Assembly (NCBI GenBank): GCA_963804045.1 | Contig: CAWDOR010000002.1 | Location: forward strand, 104,287 to 168,286 | DNA length: 64,000 nt | Source: Rhodoblastus sp963804045 | GTDB taxonomy: Bacteria; Pseudomonadota; Alphaproteobacteria; Rhizobiales; Beijerinckiaceae | Direction of reading: 5' to 3' | In this document: positions 35,308 through 45,220 of the stretch, one piece after another | Layout of the letters: every line of letters starts with the position of its first letter | How positions within the stretch are numbered: the first letter of the stretch is position 1 | Position numbers and translations under genes: made by a program | The notes under the pieces: generated by a model | What the model was told of the DNA's origin: nothing | The model's database searches: none | The model's input: the letters and a program-made list of their open reading frames with translations, nothing else

Positions 35308-36384
35308 TCATCCCCCGATGGTCACCGGAATTCTCCGCCGGCCGAAATTCCCGACGCCACCGTCGAAACGGCCGGCGATCGCGGTTCCGCACCCTGGGCA
35401 AAAACCGCCTTGCGCCAGGCTGTGGCGCTTGATTTCGTACCAGTCGCGGACGATCAGGGCCTGGCGGCAGCGCGGGCAAAATGTCGTGTCGCCCTCGGCG
35501 TCGTGGACATTGCCGAGATAGACATAGTCGAGGCCCGCGGCAACAGCGATTGTTCTTGCGCGCGCAAGCGTCTCGGGCGGCGTCGGCGGCGTGTCGAGCA
35601 TTTTATGGGCGGGATGGAAGGCGGAGAAATGCAGCGGCGTGTCGCGGCCCAATTCGCGCGCTGTCCATTCGGACAGCGCCTTGATCTCCTCGTCTAAGTC
35701 GTTCTTGCCGGGAATCAGCAAGGTTGTGAGCTCCAACCAGACATTGGTTTCGTGCTTGAGATAAAGCAGGGTGTCGAGCACGGGCTGAAGATGCGCGGCG
35801 GTCAGCTTGAAATAGAAGTCGTCGCTAAAACCCTTGAGGTCGATATTGGCGGCGTCGATCTTGGCGAAGAAATCACGGCGCGCCCGGTCGTTCATATAGC
35901 CGGCGGAGACCGCGACGGTCTTGATGTTGCGCGCGTGGCAGGCGTCGGCGACATCCATGGCGTATTCGAGGAAGATCGCGGGGTCGTTATAGGTGAAGGC
36001 CACGCTGCGGCAGCCGTGTTTCGCGGCGGTGGCGGCTATGGCCTCCGGCGTGGCGCTGTCCATCAGCCGGTCCATTTCGCGGGTCTTGCTGATGTCGGAA
36101 TTCTGGCAGAACTTGCAGGCGAGATTGCAGCCCGCCGTGCCAAAGGACAGCGCGCTCGAACCGGGATGGAAATGGTTGAGCGGCTTTTTCTCGATGGGAT
36201 CGATGCAGAAGCCGGAAGAGCGGCCATAGGTCGTCAGCACCAGTTCGTCGCCGTCGCGCATCCGCACGAAACAGGCGCCGCGCTGGCCCTCGTGCAATTT
36301 GCAATCGCGCGGACAGACGTCGCACTGGATGCGGCCGTCTTCGATCTTGTGCCAGTAATCGGCGGGATGACGGTCGAAACTCAT
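35308..36384 (-). CDS. amrS: AmmeMemoRadiSam system radical SAM enzyme
   Basis: A 358-residue radical-SAM protein. The cluster motif is CNLACKFCQNSDISK, preceded by an N-terminal Cys-rich block (CDVCPRDCKL) and followed by C-terminal CPRC and CPGC zinc-like pairs. The reaction is not known. It overlaps amrA by 4 bp (ATGA), forming the amrB-amrA-amrS operon. Confidence 0.93.
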   Translation of the reverse strand: MSFDRHPADYWHKIEDGRIQCDVCPRDCKLHEGQRGACFVRMRDGDELVLTTYGRSSGFCIDPIEKKPLNHFHPGSSALSFGTAGCNLACKFCQNSDISKTREMDRLMDSATPEAIAATAAKHGCRSVAFTYNDPAIFLEYAMDVADACHARNIKTVAVSAGYMNDRARRDFFAKIDAANIDLKGFSDDFYFKLTAAHLQPVLDTLLYLKHETNVWLELTTLLIPGKNDLDEEIKALSEWTARELGRDTPLHFSAFHPAHKMLDTPPTPPETLARARTIAVAAGLDYVYLGNVHDAEGDTTFCPRCRQALIVRDWYEIKRHSLAQGGFCPGCGTAIAGRFDGGVGNFGRRRIPVTIGG

Positions 36385-36962
36385 GATGGGCCTGGCCCGG
36401 CTTCGGGCTCACTCCATTTGGCGACATGGTAGCGTAAGAGACGGAGATCATCCGACCAAAAATCCCGGGGCAGTCCAGCTTTCAGCTTGAGCTGTCCCAA
36501 AAAATCCCTTGGGTCGGGCAGGGACTCCCAGACCTGGGGCAAAAAGGTCGCCTGATGGCGGCCACAGGCCAGCACCAGGCCATCGACATGGGGCTTTAGG
36601 CCACGCAACGCTTCGGCTTCCGAGCGCGCGGGAAAAGGCTCCAGCGGCGACAGCAGCGAAACCTCGATGCGCAGCTCGTCGAGCTCTTCGGTGGTCAGCG
36701 GCGGAAAGCGCGGATCGTTGAAGGCCGCCGCCCGCGCATTGGCGGCGACATCCTGCGCCAGGGGACGGTGGGCCTGGATGCTGCCGATGCAGCCGCGCAA
36801 TTGTCCGCCACGGGTCAGGGTGACGAAACAGGCGGCGTTTTCGCGCAGCCAGGGCGCGGCGGCGACCTCTTCGGCTTTCAGGCCCAAGGCGCCGGCGATG
36901 GCGGCGCGCGCCAAGGCGAGCAGCGCCGGGCCTCGATCCATTTTGAGCTCGGTTTCAGTCAT
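36381..36962 (-). CDS. amrA: AmmeMemoRadiSam system protein A (AMMECR1 family)
   Basis: A 193-residue AMMECR1 domain: CFVTLTRGGQLRGCIGSIQAHRPL is the conserved RGCIGS-containing core, with DPRFPPLT and LDELRIEVSLLSP. The human homologue is mutated in a developmental syndrome. The bacterial function is unknown. Overlaps both neighbours by a few bases. Confidence 0.93.
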   Translation of the reverse strand: MTETELKMDRGPALLALARAAIAGALGLKAEEVAAAPWLRENAACFVTLTRGGQLRGCIGSIQAHRPLAQDVAANARAAAFNDPRFPPLTTEELDELRIEVSLLSPLEPFPARSEAEALRGLKPHVDGLVLACGRHQATFLPQVWESLPDPRDFLGQLKLKAGLPRDFWSDDLRLLRYHVAKWSEPEAGPGPS

Positions 36963-37749
36963 GGCTCTCCAGAAACTCCATGGCCGCGTAGCCGACGACT
37001 TTCTGGCGGTCGCCCGCCGTGTCGCCGGAATTGCAGTTGGCCAGCAATTTCGGCGTCAGGCCGTGCCGGCGCGCCGCCAGCAGCAGGCCGTTGATCGGCA
37101 GCGCGCCGCAGGCCTGGGCGTAGCGGGTCAGCAAATGACCGCGCAAAATGCTTTCGACCGTGTCGCGGTCCGCCTGTCTGGCCGCGTCATAGGGCAGATA
37201 ATGCGACAGGTCGGAACTGATGACGATCAGCGTCTCCGGTCCGCCCCACACAGTTTCGAGCGCCTCGGCGACCTGCTCGGCGGCGGCGTCGCCGACGAGC
37301 AGCGGGACCAGGGTGAAATCAGGCAAAACGCTCTGCAAAAAGGGCAGTTGCACTTCCAGCGCATGTTCCTGGGCGTGGGCCGCGCCGTTGATCGCCACTT
37401 GCGGCAGGCGCGCCAGCCTGTCCGTCGCCTCGCGGTCCAGGGCGATCTCCCCGAGCGGCGTGGCGAAACGATCAGCCTCGGGGAGCGCCAAGCCGCGAAA
37501 GGCGAGGCGATGCGCGGGGCCGAGCAAAACCACCCGCCGAATGATTTTTGTGAAGGGGATGAGCTGAGCATAGGCCCGGCCGGCGACGGCGCCGGAATAA
37601 ATATAGCCGGCGTGCGGGGCGATCAGCGCTTTGGGCGGCGCCGTTTCGGGCGGCGTCGAGGGCGCGGTCAGAAATTGCGATAGCGCTTGTTTGAGGATGG
37701 CGGCGTCGGCCGGATAAAAACTCCCCGCCACGGCGGGCTGACGAAGCAT
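36955..37749 (-). CDS. amrB: AmmeMemoRadiSam system protein B (MEMO1 family)
   Basis: A 264-residue MEMO-like protein: RQPAVAGSFYPADAAIL, then APHAGYIYSGAVAGRAY (metal-binding His), LGPAHR and VISSDLSHYLPYDAA. The fold is that of extradiol dioxygenases, and human MEMO1 binds iron or copper. First gene of the three-gene operon. The promoter should be in 37750-37971, the divergent gap to the WD40 gene. Confidence 0.93.
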   Translation of the reverse strand: MLRQPAVAGSFYPADAAILKQALSQFLTAPSTPPETAPPKALIAPHAGYIYSGAVAGRAYAQLIPFTKIIRRVVLLGPAHRLAFRGLALPEADRFATPLGEIALDREATDRLARLPQVAINGAAHAQEHALEVQLPFLQSVLPDFTLVPLLVGDAAAEQVAEALETVWGGPETLIVISSDLSHYLPYDAARQADRDTVESILRGHLLTRYAQACGALPINGLLLAARRHGLTPKLLANCNSGDTAGDRQKVVGYAAMEFLESHD

Positions 37750-37971
37750 GGATATTCTCCTGGCTGAACTTGTCCTCCATATAGGCGCGCGAGATCGGAA
37801 TTTCAGGGGCTTGCGTAATTTCCCGGATTGGGCTCCCAGGCGCCAAACTTGCCGGCGAAGCGCTTTTTAAGTGCGATTGGCCTTGCCAAACCGCGCCCGT
37901 GTGGGCTTCAAATGCGCCCCTGCCTCACCGCTCCCGGGATTTTTCGGGCGCGAAGCCTTTGCGGATGGATT

Positions 37972-38967
37972 ATGAGTCTTTCTTCTCTCACGGAGCGCGT
38001 GACCCCCGTCCAGGCGGGCGCGGAAGTCGTTGGCGGATTTTTCCTTGGCCGCGTCCCGCTTTTCGTTCTTGCCAATGGCGAGGTTCTGCTCGCCGAAATC
38101 GGCGCGGAGACGAGGGTCAGGGTTCATGAGGAGGGCGCCATTCTCGTCGCCGCCAGCGATGGCAAAAAGCTCTATACCGGCGGCGACGACGGCAAGGTTT
38201 TCGCCATGGACGCCAGCGGCAAGACAGAACTGCTGGGTCAGGAAAAGGGCTGGATCGACGCGTTGGCCGCACGCGATGGCGTCTTGGCTTGGTCCTCGGG
38301 CAAGACGGTTCACGCCCGGGACACGAAGGATGAGATCAAAAGTTTTCAGGCGGCCTCCACCGTGCGCGGGCTGAGCTTTTTTCCCAAGGGCTATCGCCTC
38401 GCCATCGCCCATTACAACGGGGTCTCCTTGTGGTTTCCCAATGTCCAGGGCGCGCCGGATGCGCTGAGCTGGAAGGGCTCGCATCTCGACGTCACCGTCT
38501 CGCCCGATGGGCGTTTCGTCGTCACCTCCATGCAGGAAAACGCGCTGCATGGCTGGCGGCTGGCCGACAAAAACGATATGCGCATGACCGGCTATCCCGC
38601 CAAGTCGCGCAGCCTGGCCTGGTCGCATGACGGAGGCTGGCTGGCGACGTCCGGAGCGGACGGCTGCATCGTCTGGCCTTTTGCCGGCAAGGACGGGCCG
38701 ATGGGCAAGGCGCCGCGCGAATGTGGCGTGCGGCCCCATGTGCTGGTGACGGCGACGGCCTTCCATCCCGGCGCGCTGATCGCCGCCATCGGTTATGACG
38801 ATGGCTGGGTCATGCTGGTGCGACTCTCGGACGCGGCCGAAATTTTGGTGCGGCGTACGGAAGGCGAAAAAGACGCTGTTTCGGCGCTGGCCTTCGATTC
38901 CAAGGGCGGTCGGCTGATTTTCGGCACACGTGGCGGCCAGGCGGGCGTGCTGGATTTTCCCGGCTGA
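37972..38967 (+). CDS. WD40-repeat beta-propeller protein
   Basis: A 331-residue soluble protein with about six to seven WD40-like repeats (KLYTGGDDGKVFAMD, VTVSPDGRFVVTSMQENALHGW, RSLAWSHDGGWLATSGADGCIVWPF). No signal peptide or enzyme domain. It probably scaffolds a protein complex. The start is the ATG at 37972 (MSLSSLTER); the frame is open 48 codons upstream without homology. Confidence 0.85.
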   Translation: MSLSSLTERVTPVQAGAEVVGGFFLGRVPLFVLANGEVLLAEIGAETRVRVHEEGAILVAASDGKKLYTGGDDGKVFAMDASGKTELLGQEKGWIDALAARDGVLAWSSGKTVHARDTKDEIKSFQAASTVRGLSFFPKGYRLAIAHYNGVSLWFPNVQGAPDALSWKGSHLDVTVSPDGRFVVTSMQENALHGWRLADKNDMRMTGYPAKSRSLAWSHDGGWLATSGADGCIVWPFAGKDGPMGKAPRECGVRPHVLVTATAFHPGALIAAIGYDDGWVMLVRLSDAAEILVRRTEGEKDAVSALAFDSKGGRLIFGTRGGQAGVLDFPG

Positions 38968-39039
38968 CAAAAAGGGGCTGCGATTTTCGCCGGTATTGGG
39001 ATAGGATGGGCTAAGTCCTTCCCCGAGTGCAGTCTTCGC

Positions 39040-40629
39040 GTGACCGATATTTCCAGTGCTTCTTCCGGAGACGTTTCTGACGTCGCCCCCGTGCCGCCGG
39101 CGCCTCAAAAACCCCGGGAGATCGAAATTAAATTCGCCGCCGACGAGGCTGGGTTCGCCGCCGCTTTGGCCTCGCCGCTGCTGCGGCCCGAGGGGGATAA
39201 GACTCCGGCGAAAAGGCTGATCTCCATTTATTACGACACGCCCGACTGGGATTTGCAGAGGCGGAAAGTGGCGCTGCGGGTGCGCCGCTCGGGCCGGTCC
39301 GCGCCGGTGATGACGCTGAAATGGCAGGCGGAGGAGGGCGAGGGGCTGTTCGCGCGGGGCGAGATCGAGTTTCCGCTGCGGGCCATGACGCCCGACGTGA
39401 ACCTGTTCGACGGCGAGACCGGCGAGGGCTTGCGGCTTTTGATCGGCGACAAGCCGTTGCAGGCGAAATATGAGACGCGGGTCAATCGCACCGCGCGGCT
39501 GGTGCGCGCCGGCGCGGCTCTGGTCGAGGCGGCCTTCGACGAAGGCGAGATCGTCGCTGGCGAGCTGACGCGAGCGATCCGCGAGGTCGAACTCGAATTG
39601 AAGGAAGGGCCGGAAGCCGATCTGCTCGAACTGGGGCGGCGGCTGGCCGCCGAATTGCCGTTGCGGCTGGACATGGCCAGCAAGGCCGAGCGCGCCTTTC
39701 ATCTGGCAAGGACCAGCACGCCGGCGCCGGTCAAGACGCGGGTCGCCGCCCTGGGTCCCGAGTTCAATCTCGACGCGGCCATGGCGCGGATCATTCTCGC
39801 GACCAGCGATCATTTTCTCGTCAACTGGACTTCGCTGCGCGCCAGCGACGCGCCGGAATCCATCCACCAGATGCGTGTGGCGCTGCGGCGGCTGCGCGCC
39901 GCCTTGGCCATGTTCAAGCGCGCCATTCCTTCCGCCGAATTCGACGCTTTCCGCGCCCGCGCCCGCGATCTCGCCAATGCGCTTGGTCCGGCGCGCGATT
40001 GCGACGCCCTGCGCGATCTGGTCGAGGACGGGCCCATGCCGCATTTCGCCAAAAACGGCGATTTCGCGCCGCTGCTCGAAGCCTTGGACACCACCCGGAA
40101 GCAGGCCTATGCGCAGGCGCGCGCCCTGATCGAAAGCGCGGAGCCGACCCTGTTCGCGCTCGATCTCGGCGCCTTTGTCGCGCGGCGTGGCTGGCGCAAT
40201 ACGCTGTCAGCGGAAAATCTGTCGCGGCTCACCGATCCGCTCGATGTCTTCGCCGGCGCCGCGCTCGACCGGCTCTATGAGCGCGTGCTCAAGCGCGGTC
40301 GGCGGCTGGCCTCGCTTCCAGACGAACAGCGCCACGAGGCGCGAATCGCCCTGAAAAATCTCCGCTATGCGGCCGAGTTTTTCGCCGGCGTGTTTGGCGG
40401 GGGCGGAGCGGAAAGCTTCATTCGCTCGACCGCCGAGCTTCAGGGCCTGCTCGGCGCGCATAATGATGTGGCCACCGCCGAACATTTCCTCAGCCGGCCC
40501 CATGACGAGAAAGCCTCGCGCGCCGCCGGCGTCGTGCTCGGCTGGTACGCCCGCGAGGCGTTGATCGCGGATCGGCGTCTGGCCAGATCGTGGAAGGCTT
40601 TCAAGCAGACGCGGCCGTTCTGGCGCTGA
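39040..40629 (+). CDS. CYTH and CHAD domain protein (inorganic triphosphatase-like)
   Basis: A 529-residue protein. The N-terminal CYTH domain has the EIEIKFAAD (ExExK) signature, IYYDTPDWDLQRRKVALRVRR and TLKW metal/triphosphate residues. The C-terminal CHAD domain carries IHQMRVALRRLRAALAMF and ARIALKNLRYAAEFF with conserved His for polyphosphate. E. coli YgiF is the model with the same domain order and triphosphatase activity. The start is GTG 39040. Confidence 0.92.
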   Translation: MTDISSASSGDVSDVAPVPPAPQKPREIEIKFAADEAGFAAALASPLLRPEGDKTPAKRLISIYYDTPDWDLQRRKVALRVRRSGRSAPVMTLKWQAEEGEGLFARGEIEFPLRAMTPDVNLFDGETGEGLRLLIGDKPLQAKYETRVNRTARLVRAGAALVEAAFDEGEIVAGELTRAIREVELELKEGPEADLLELGRRLAAELPLRLDMASKAERAFHLARTSTPAPVKTRVAALGPEFNLDAAMARIILATSDHFLVNWTSLRASDAPESIHQMRVALRRLRAALAMFKRAIPSAEFDAFRARARDLANALGPARDCDALRDLVEDGPMPHFAKNGDFAPLLEALDTTRKQAYAQARALIESAEPTLFALDLGAFVARRGWRNTLSAENLSRLTDPLDVFAGAALDRLYERVLKRGRRLASLPDEQRHEARIALKNLRYAAEFFAGVFGGGGAESFIRSTAELQGLLGAHNDVATAEHFLSRPHDEKASRAAGVVLGWYAREALIADRRLARSWKAFKQTRPFWR

Positions 40630-40635
40630 GTCTTT

Positions 40636-43054
40636 TCAGGGTTTCAGCAGTCCGGCCATGTCGTCGAGGGTCATCCGATTGTCGCGGTCGCAGAACTGGG
40701 CGTCGAGTTCGGCTTGCACCGCGGCCGACAGCCACCAGCTCATCGACACCACGCTCATCGACGGCTTGCGGCCGGACAGCGCTGCGCATTGCTTTGGGAA
40801 CAGGGCGTCGCCGCGTGGATCGGCGGCGATCTCGGGGCGCGCTTTCATCAGGATGGTGAAAAAGCGGGGCGCGGCCTCGCGAATTCATGTGCGCCAACGC
40901 CTGCGCGGCGGCGTCGGCGGCTTCTTCGCCGTGCCCTTCACGGGTGGAGATCAGCGCGTCGATGGGCGCAGCCAGCATGCCGGCGGCTTCGGTGAACAGG
41001 CCGTCGTCGAGCGGTCCGAGTTTGGGCGTGGCGGCGGCGCGCGGCGGCGTCAACCGCCTGGCGCGGTCGATATTGGGATCATTCTGCACCCAGACGATGG
41101 CGGGCGTGACGCCTTGGCTGTTTAGCGCCTGGGCCAGATCGAGCGCCGTGGTCAGGCCGGAGTTTTCGAAATAGCCGCCATCGACCACGCGGTCGCCATA
41201 GCCTGGAACGGCGTCGTTGCGGATCACGCCCGCCGGCGAAATCACCGGGAAGCGGGCGCTGATCAGCGCCGCCGTGGACAGGCGGATGTCAGTCGCGTCG
41301 CGCAATTGCGGCTGGTCGGCGCCGCCCTGCGCCGCCTGCGGGCAAGCGACGGCGTCTTCTGGCAATTTTTCAGGGCAGGGGCGGGACATCAGTTCGAACA
41401 GGTCATAGGCCTGCGCATAAAGCGATTGCCGCGAGCCGCCGTCGGGCGATTTTCTCGTTGAAACCAGATCGGCGGCGACGATGCGCCGGCCCGTCGACAC
41501 CGACGTGCCGTTGAGCATCAGCAGCGGCAGCCAGCCCTGGCTCGCGCCGGCATAGCCGAAGGGGCGGCACAAGCCCTTGCCCGGTCCGGCGCCGCAGACC
41601 GCGCCGCCAAAAAAGCCGGCGCCGCCGGTCGTTTCGTCGTAATGGCGCTCCCAGCTCTGTTCGAGCAGCGCGGCGCGGTCGACGATCGCCGATCCCTCGC
41701 CAAACGGTCCTTTGGCTGGGGCGAAATTGTCGCGGAAGCCGAGGCCGATGAAGCCGCTCGACAGATAGTCGCCGCTGACCAGAATTTGCAAACAGGAACG
41801 CCAGGACTCGCGGAAACCGGGCGTCGCGGCGTCATGCGCGGCGAACCAGCCGGGATCGGCGTTGCGGCATGGGGGCTTGCCGTCCGCATCGGCGGCGTCG
41901 GCCAGGGCGGCGCGGATCGCCGCCGCGCCATAGGCGCCGCCGGAGACGCCGGAAATGGCGAAAATCCGGCGGCCCGGCGCGCCGCCGGCGCCCGTGCGGT
42001 CGATGATCTCGCCGGCGACGGTCGCGGTCATGAAGGCGGCGCGGCTGGCCCCGCCCTCGGCGGCGAGAATCAGCGCCGAGGGGCATTTGCTTCCGTCTTG
42101 CGCGCAGCCATTGGCTTCGCGCCATTTCGCCACCGCCGCCGAAAGGTCGATCTGCCGCGCCGCGAGCTGGTCGGCCGGGCGCTGCGGCAGCAGGCGCAGA
42201 TCGTTGAGATGCTTGTTGCTGGCGGTGAGCAACAGGCTGAAGGCGAAAATCGGAACGAGAACCGGCCAGCCGCTCTCATGGCCGCGCCGCGCCAGCAGGC
42301 TGAGAACCAGAACCAGCGAGCCGAACAGGAAGGGAATCAGCAGGGCGCGATCGGTCAGAGCCGCCAATTCATGCGGCCGCAGATAGGCGGCGACGAAGAA
42401 CAGCGCGGTGAAGACGAGGGAGAACTGGGCAAAGCGGCTCAAGTGGCGCTTGACCTGTTCCCGGCCGCCAAAGTTGCGCAGTTCCGCGTGATCGGCGAGC
42501 CAGCCGAGCAAGGGCTGTCGCCAGATGACAAAAGCGGCGAAACCCGCGGCGGCGAGCGCATTGCCGGCCTGGAGCCAGAGAATTTGACTATGCGCCTGCT
42601 GCGACTGTTCGAGCGCCCGCGCCTGATCCATGGAGGCGGCGCATTCATGCAGACCGATGGCGACCGCCGCGAAGGGAACGAGGCCGAGCATGCGTGGAAC
42701 CCATTTTATGGCGCAAGCCAGTTCTTCGCGCAGCTTGTTCTGCAAGGCGTCGAGCGCATCGGGCGTCAAGTCGCGGCGCAATTGCGCGGGAATCAACCAG
42801 TGCGGCTCGTCGAGCACCCGGCGCGCGCCATAATGCACGGGAAAGGCCCAAAACAGGAAGACCGCCAGCAGGAACCACAGCCAGTGGAGAAATTGAAAAA
42901 AACCATTGCTGAAAGCGAGATCGGCGAAAAGGTTTTGCGCCTGGACCACGCCCCAGAGCAGCGCCAGGCCGCCGAGGGCGGACAGCAAAGAAAACCGGCA
43001 AGCGGCGAGCAGGCGAACCGACAGAACGAGTTTTCGCCAGATTTGCGCGATCAT
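40636..43054 (-). pseudogene. Large membrane-anchored patatin-like lipase, C-terminus frameshifted
   Basis: A protein of about 805 residues. The N-terminal 350 residues hold about seven transmembrane segments. The lipase part has LILAAEGGASRAAFM (oxyanion), SGVSGGAYG (GxSxG) and VDGGYFENSG (Asp), a patatin-type triad. As sequenced the frame changes at about 40875-40893: the 834-residue frame runs to 40601 with an unlikely Arg-rich tail. The other frame continues as REAAPRFFTILMKARPE and ends at TGA 40636 with a sensible tail (DDMAGLLKP). One base restores the gene. The start is the ATG 43054 with AAGGAG upstream. Confidence 0.78.
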
Positions 43055-43158
43055 GTCCGGCTCCTTCAAATTTTGACACTGCTTCAAACTAGCTGGAACA
43101 TACAATGAACACTATTGCTCTGCAATAGCTTATCTATAAGTTGTGTCGTCCGCGTGGC

Positions 43159-44313
43159 TCAGTCGAGAATGTAATGCGGGACGAAACGCGAGCGGTCGCC
43201 GGTCACGGGAGAAACATCCTCGCGGACGCCCATCCCCGCCGGTTCGTCGCCGACCAGCCAGCAGCCGAGCACCGGGCGGTTGCCGCCGAAATCCGGAAGC
43301 AGCCGCAGGGCCTGGCGGATTTTTCCGCCGCCATAGGCGAGATCGGGGCCGCGGATCACCGCGCCGTCGCAATGCAGTTCGACATTGCCGCCCTCGCGCG
43401 ACAGCTGCGGTTTTACGGCGTAATTTTCGCCCAGGCTGGCGGCGCGCGGATCGTCGTCGAAGAAGCAGGGCAGCAGATTGGGGTGGCCGGGCGCCAGCTC
43501 CCAGGCCAAAGCGAGCATGCCCTTGTTGGACAGAGGCATTTTCCAGGCCGGCTCGATCCAGCGCGCCTGTTTCAGCGCCGGGGCCTTGCCAAATTCCTCG
43601 TCGAACATCCATTCCCAGGGATAGAGCTTGAACATTCGCTCGATGGCGCGGCCCGAGCGGTCGACGAAGCCGCCCGGACCCAAGCCGATGTCGGACATGT
43701 CGATCAGTGCTGTCGCGGCGCCGGCCTGGCGGGCGCAATCCTCGAGATAGGCGGTCGTGCCGCGATCCTCGACGCTTCCGGTGACGCAGGCGAAATGGAC
43801 AAGGTGTTTTTCCGCGATCCGGCGCCAGCGGTCGATCAGCCGTTCGTGCAGCGAATTGAACTGGTCGGCGTTTCCAGGCAGGGCGCCCGACTCGACCATC
43901 TGCTCGAGCCAGAACCATTGCACGACGGCGCTCTCGAACAGGCTGGTCGGCGTATCCGCGTTATATTCCAGCAATTTGGGTGGGTTTTCGCCGTCATAGG
44001 CGAAGTCGAAGCGGCCATAGAGCGACAGGTCGCGGCGCCGCCAGCTCTCGGCGACGGCGTCGTGGGCCTGAACGGGAATTCCCAGCCTGTCCATCATTGC
44101 TTCGCTGGCGATCACCCGCCCGACGAGATCGCGGAACAGCGCGCCGAGCTCCAGCGTCGCCCGCTCCAGATGGTCTTCGATCTGGCGCAGGGAAAAGCGG
44201 TAGCGCGCCGATTCGTCCCAATAGGGCTGGCCGTCGATATGGGAGAAGGCGAAACCGATTTTTTCCGCCTGCTCCTTGAAATCGGTGCGGATCGGCGAGG
44301 TTTCGCGCTTCAT
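43159..44313 (-). CDS. Glutathionylspermidine synthase-like ATP-grasp protein (YjfC/YgiC family)
   Basis: A 384-residue ATP-grasp ligase of the GSP_synth type, without the amidase domain. KLLEYNADTPTSLFESAVVQW and LYPWEWMFDEEFG mark the family. E. coli YjfC and YgiC belong here, and their substrate is unknown. The start overlaps the preceding gene's stop (ATGA), making a three-gene unit with DUF350 and the small Gly/His-rich protein, the same gene order as E. coli yjfL-yjfM-yjfC. Confidence 0.88.
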   Translation of the reverse strand: MKRETSPIRTDFKEQAEKIGFAFSHIDGQPYWDESARYRFSLRQIEDHLERATLELGALFRDLVGRVIASEAMMDRLGIPVQAHDAVAESWRRRDLSLYGRFDFAYDGENPPKLLEYNADTPTSLFESAVVQWFWLEQMVESGALPGNADQFNSLHERLIDRWRRIAEKHLVHFACVTGSVEDRGTTAYLEDCARQAGAATALIDMSDIGLGPGGFVDRSGRAIERMFKLYPWEWMFDEEFGKAPALKQARWIEPAWKMPLSNKGMLALAWELAPGHPNLLPCFFDDDPRAASLGENYAVKPQLSREGGNVELHCDGAVIRGPDLAYGGGKIRQALRLLPDFGGNRPVLGCWLVGDEPAGMGVREDVSPVTGDRSRFVPHYILD

Positions 44314-44687
44314 TCGCCGCCGCCGCCATGGCCGCCGCCGCCATGAGCGCCGCTCGCGCCCGTGCCGCCGAAGCCGCCGAACGAAACGCCATGGGCGGAG
44401 CCGCCGCCGCCGGAGCTGTAAAAACCATGGCCGCCCCCGCCGTGGCCGCTGGCATGGCAGGGGGCGTTGGGATCGTCATCCTGGCAGGCGCGCGCCCCCA
44501 CCAGCCACAAGCCGCCGAGCGTCGCCACGCCCCAGACGGAGAGGAACACCGCCGTGGACCGCAACCGGCGGGAATCGTGCGGCGCGGGACCGCCGAGTCC
44601 CTCAGGCGCGTGATAGACCGGCGCCGGCGGTCTGATTTCCGGCGGCGGCCCGCGTTTGCCAAATGTCTTGCGCGGAGGCTGGGTCAT
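44310..44687 (-). CDS. DUF1190-like/YjfM-position membrane protein with a Gly/His/Ser-rich tail
   Basis: A 125-residue protein: a Pro-rich start MTQPPRKTFGKRGPPPE, one transmembrane segment (STAVFLSVWGVATLGGLWLVGA), then ACQDDDPNAPCHA and a long Gly/His/Ser-rich tail. In E. coli the same operon position has YjfM (DUF1190). Overlaps both neighbours by 4 bp. The DUF1190 call rests on operon position, not on clear sequence similarity. Confidence 0.65.
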   Translation of the reverse strand: MTQPPRKTFGKRGPPPEIRPPAPVYHAPEGLGGPAPHDSRRLRSTAVFLSVWGVATLGGLWLVGARACQDDDPNAPCHASGHGGGGHGFYSSGGGGSAHGVSFGGFGGTGASGAHGGGGHGGGGE

Positions 44688-45091
44688 CAGGGGCTCATGC
44701 AGGCGGCGGCGATCAGGCCGGAGGAAATGGAGACAGCGGCGAGCCAATAGGCCGAGGCCATGGCGTTCTGCTCAATGGCGTGCGACAGGCCGGGATGGAA
44801 CAGCCTGGCCACGCCATAGCCGACGATCTGGCTGACCACGGCGACCAGCCCCCAGGCGGCGAATTCGCCGACGCTGGTGGTATTGTGAATGGCGCCGGAC
44901 AAGGCGACGGCGAAACCGAGCAGCGCGCCGCCGAAGGCCAGGCCGGCGGAGGCATTGTGCTGGCGGACGATCAGGTCGAATTCGTCATGCGGGGTGATCC
45001 GCGCGTAAATGAAGCAAAACAGCAGGACGAAGCCGATGGCTCCGAAAAAATAGGCGACGAAGGCCAGAAGGCCGGCAAGAAATTCTGGCAA
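44687..45091 (-). CDS. DUF350 membrane protein (YjfL-like)
   Basis: A 134-residue protein with four transmembrane segments. VRQHNASAGLAFGGALLGFAVALSGAI and EQNAMASAYWLAAVSISSGLIAA give the DUF350 internal repeat. First gene of the three-gene yjfLMC-like operon. Function unknown. Confidence 0.85.
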   Translation of the reverse strand: MPEFLAGLLAFVAYFFGAIGFVLLFCFIYARITPHDEFDLIVRQHNASAGLAFGGALLGFAVALSGAIHNTTSVGEFAAWGLVAVVSQIVGYGVARLFHPGLSHAIEQNAMASAYWLAAVSISSGLIAAACMSP

Positions 45092-45220
45092 GGCCGACTC
45101 CCTTGAAATGACCTGTTCAATCTGCCCCGCGTCAGCTTTTTCGGCAAGATGGCGTTTGCGGTCTTTTCAAAGGAGGTGGAAAGCGGCAATCTCCGCGCCG
45201 TTGTTTATGGATGGTTTGGA

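Noticed and set aside
37867..40044. 725-residue minus-strand frame under WD40 and CYTH-CHAD genes
   Set aside because: Covers two recognised plus-strand genes and has no domain of its own.
41642..43108. 488-residue plus-strand frame opposite the patatin gene
   Set aside because: Gln/Glu/Arg-rich mirror of the patatin; no motif.
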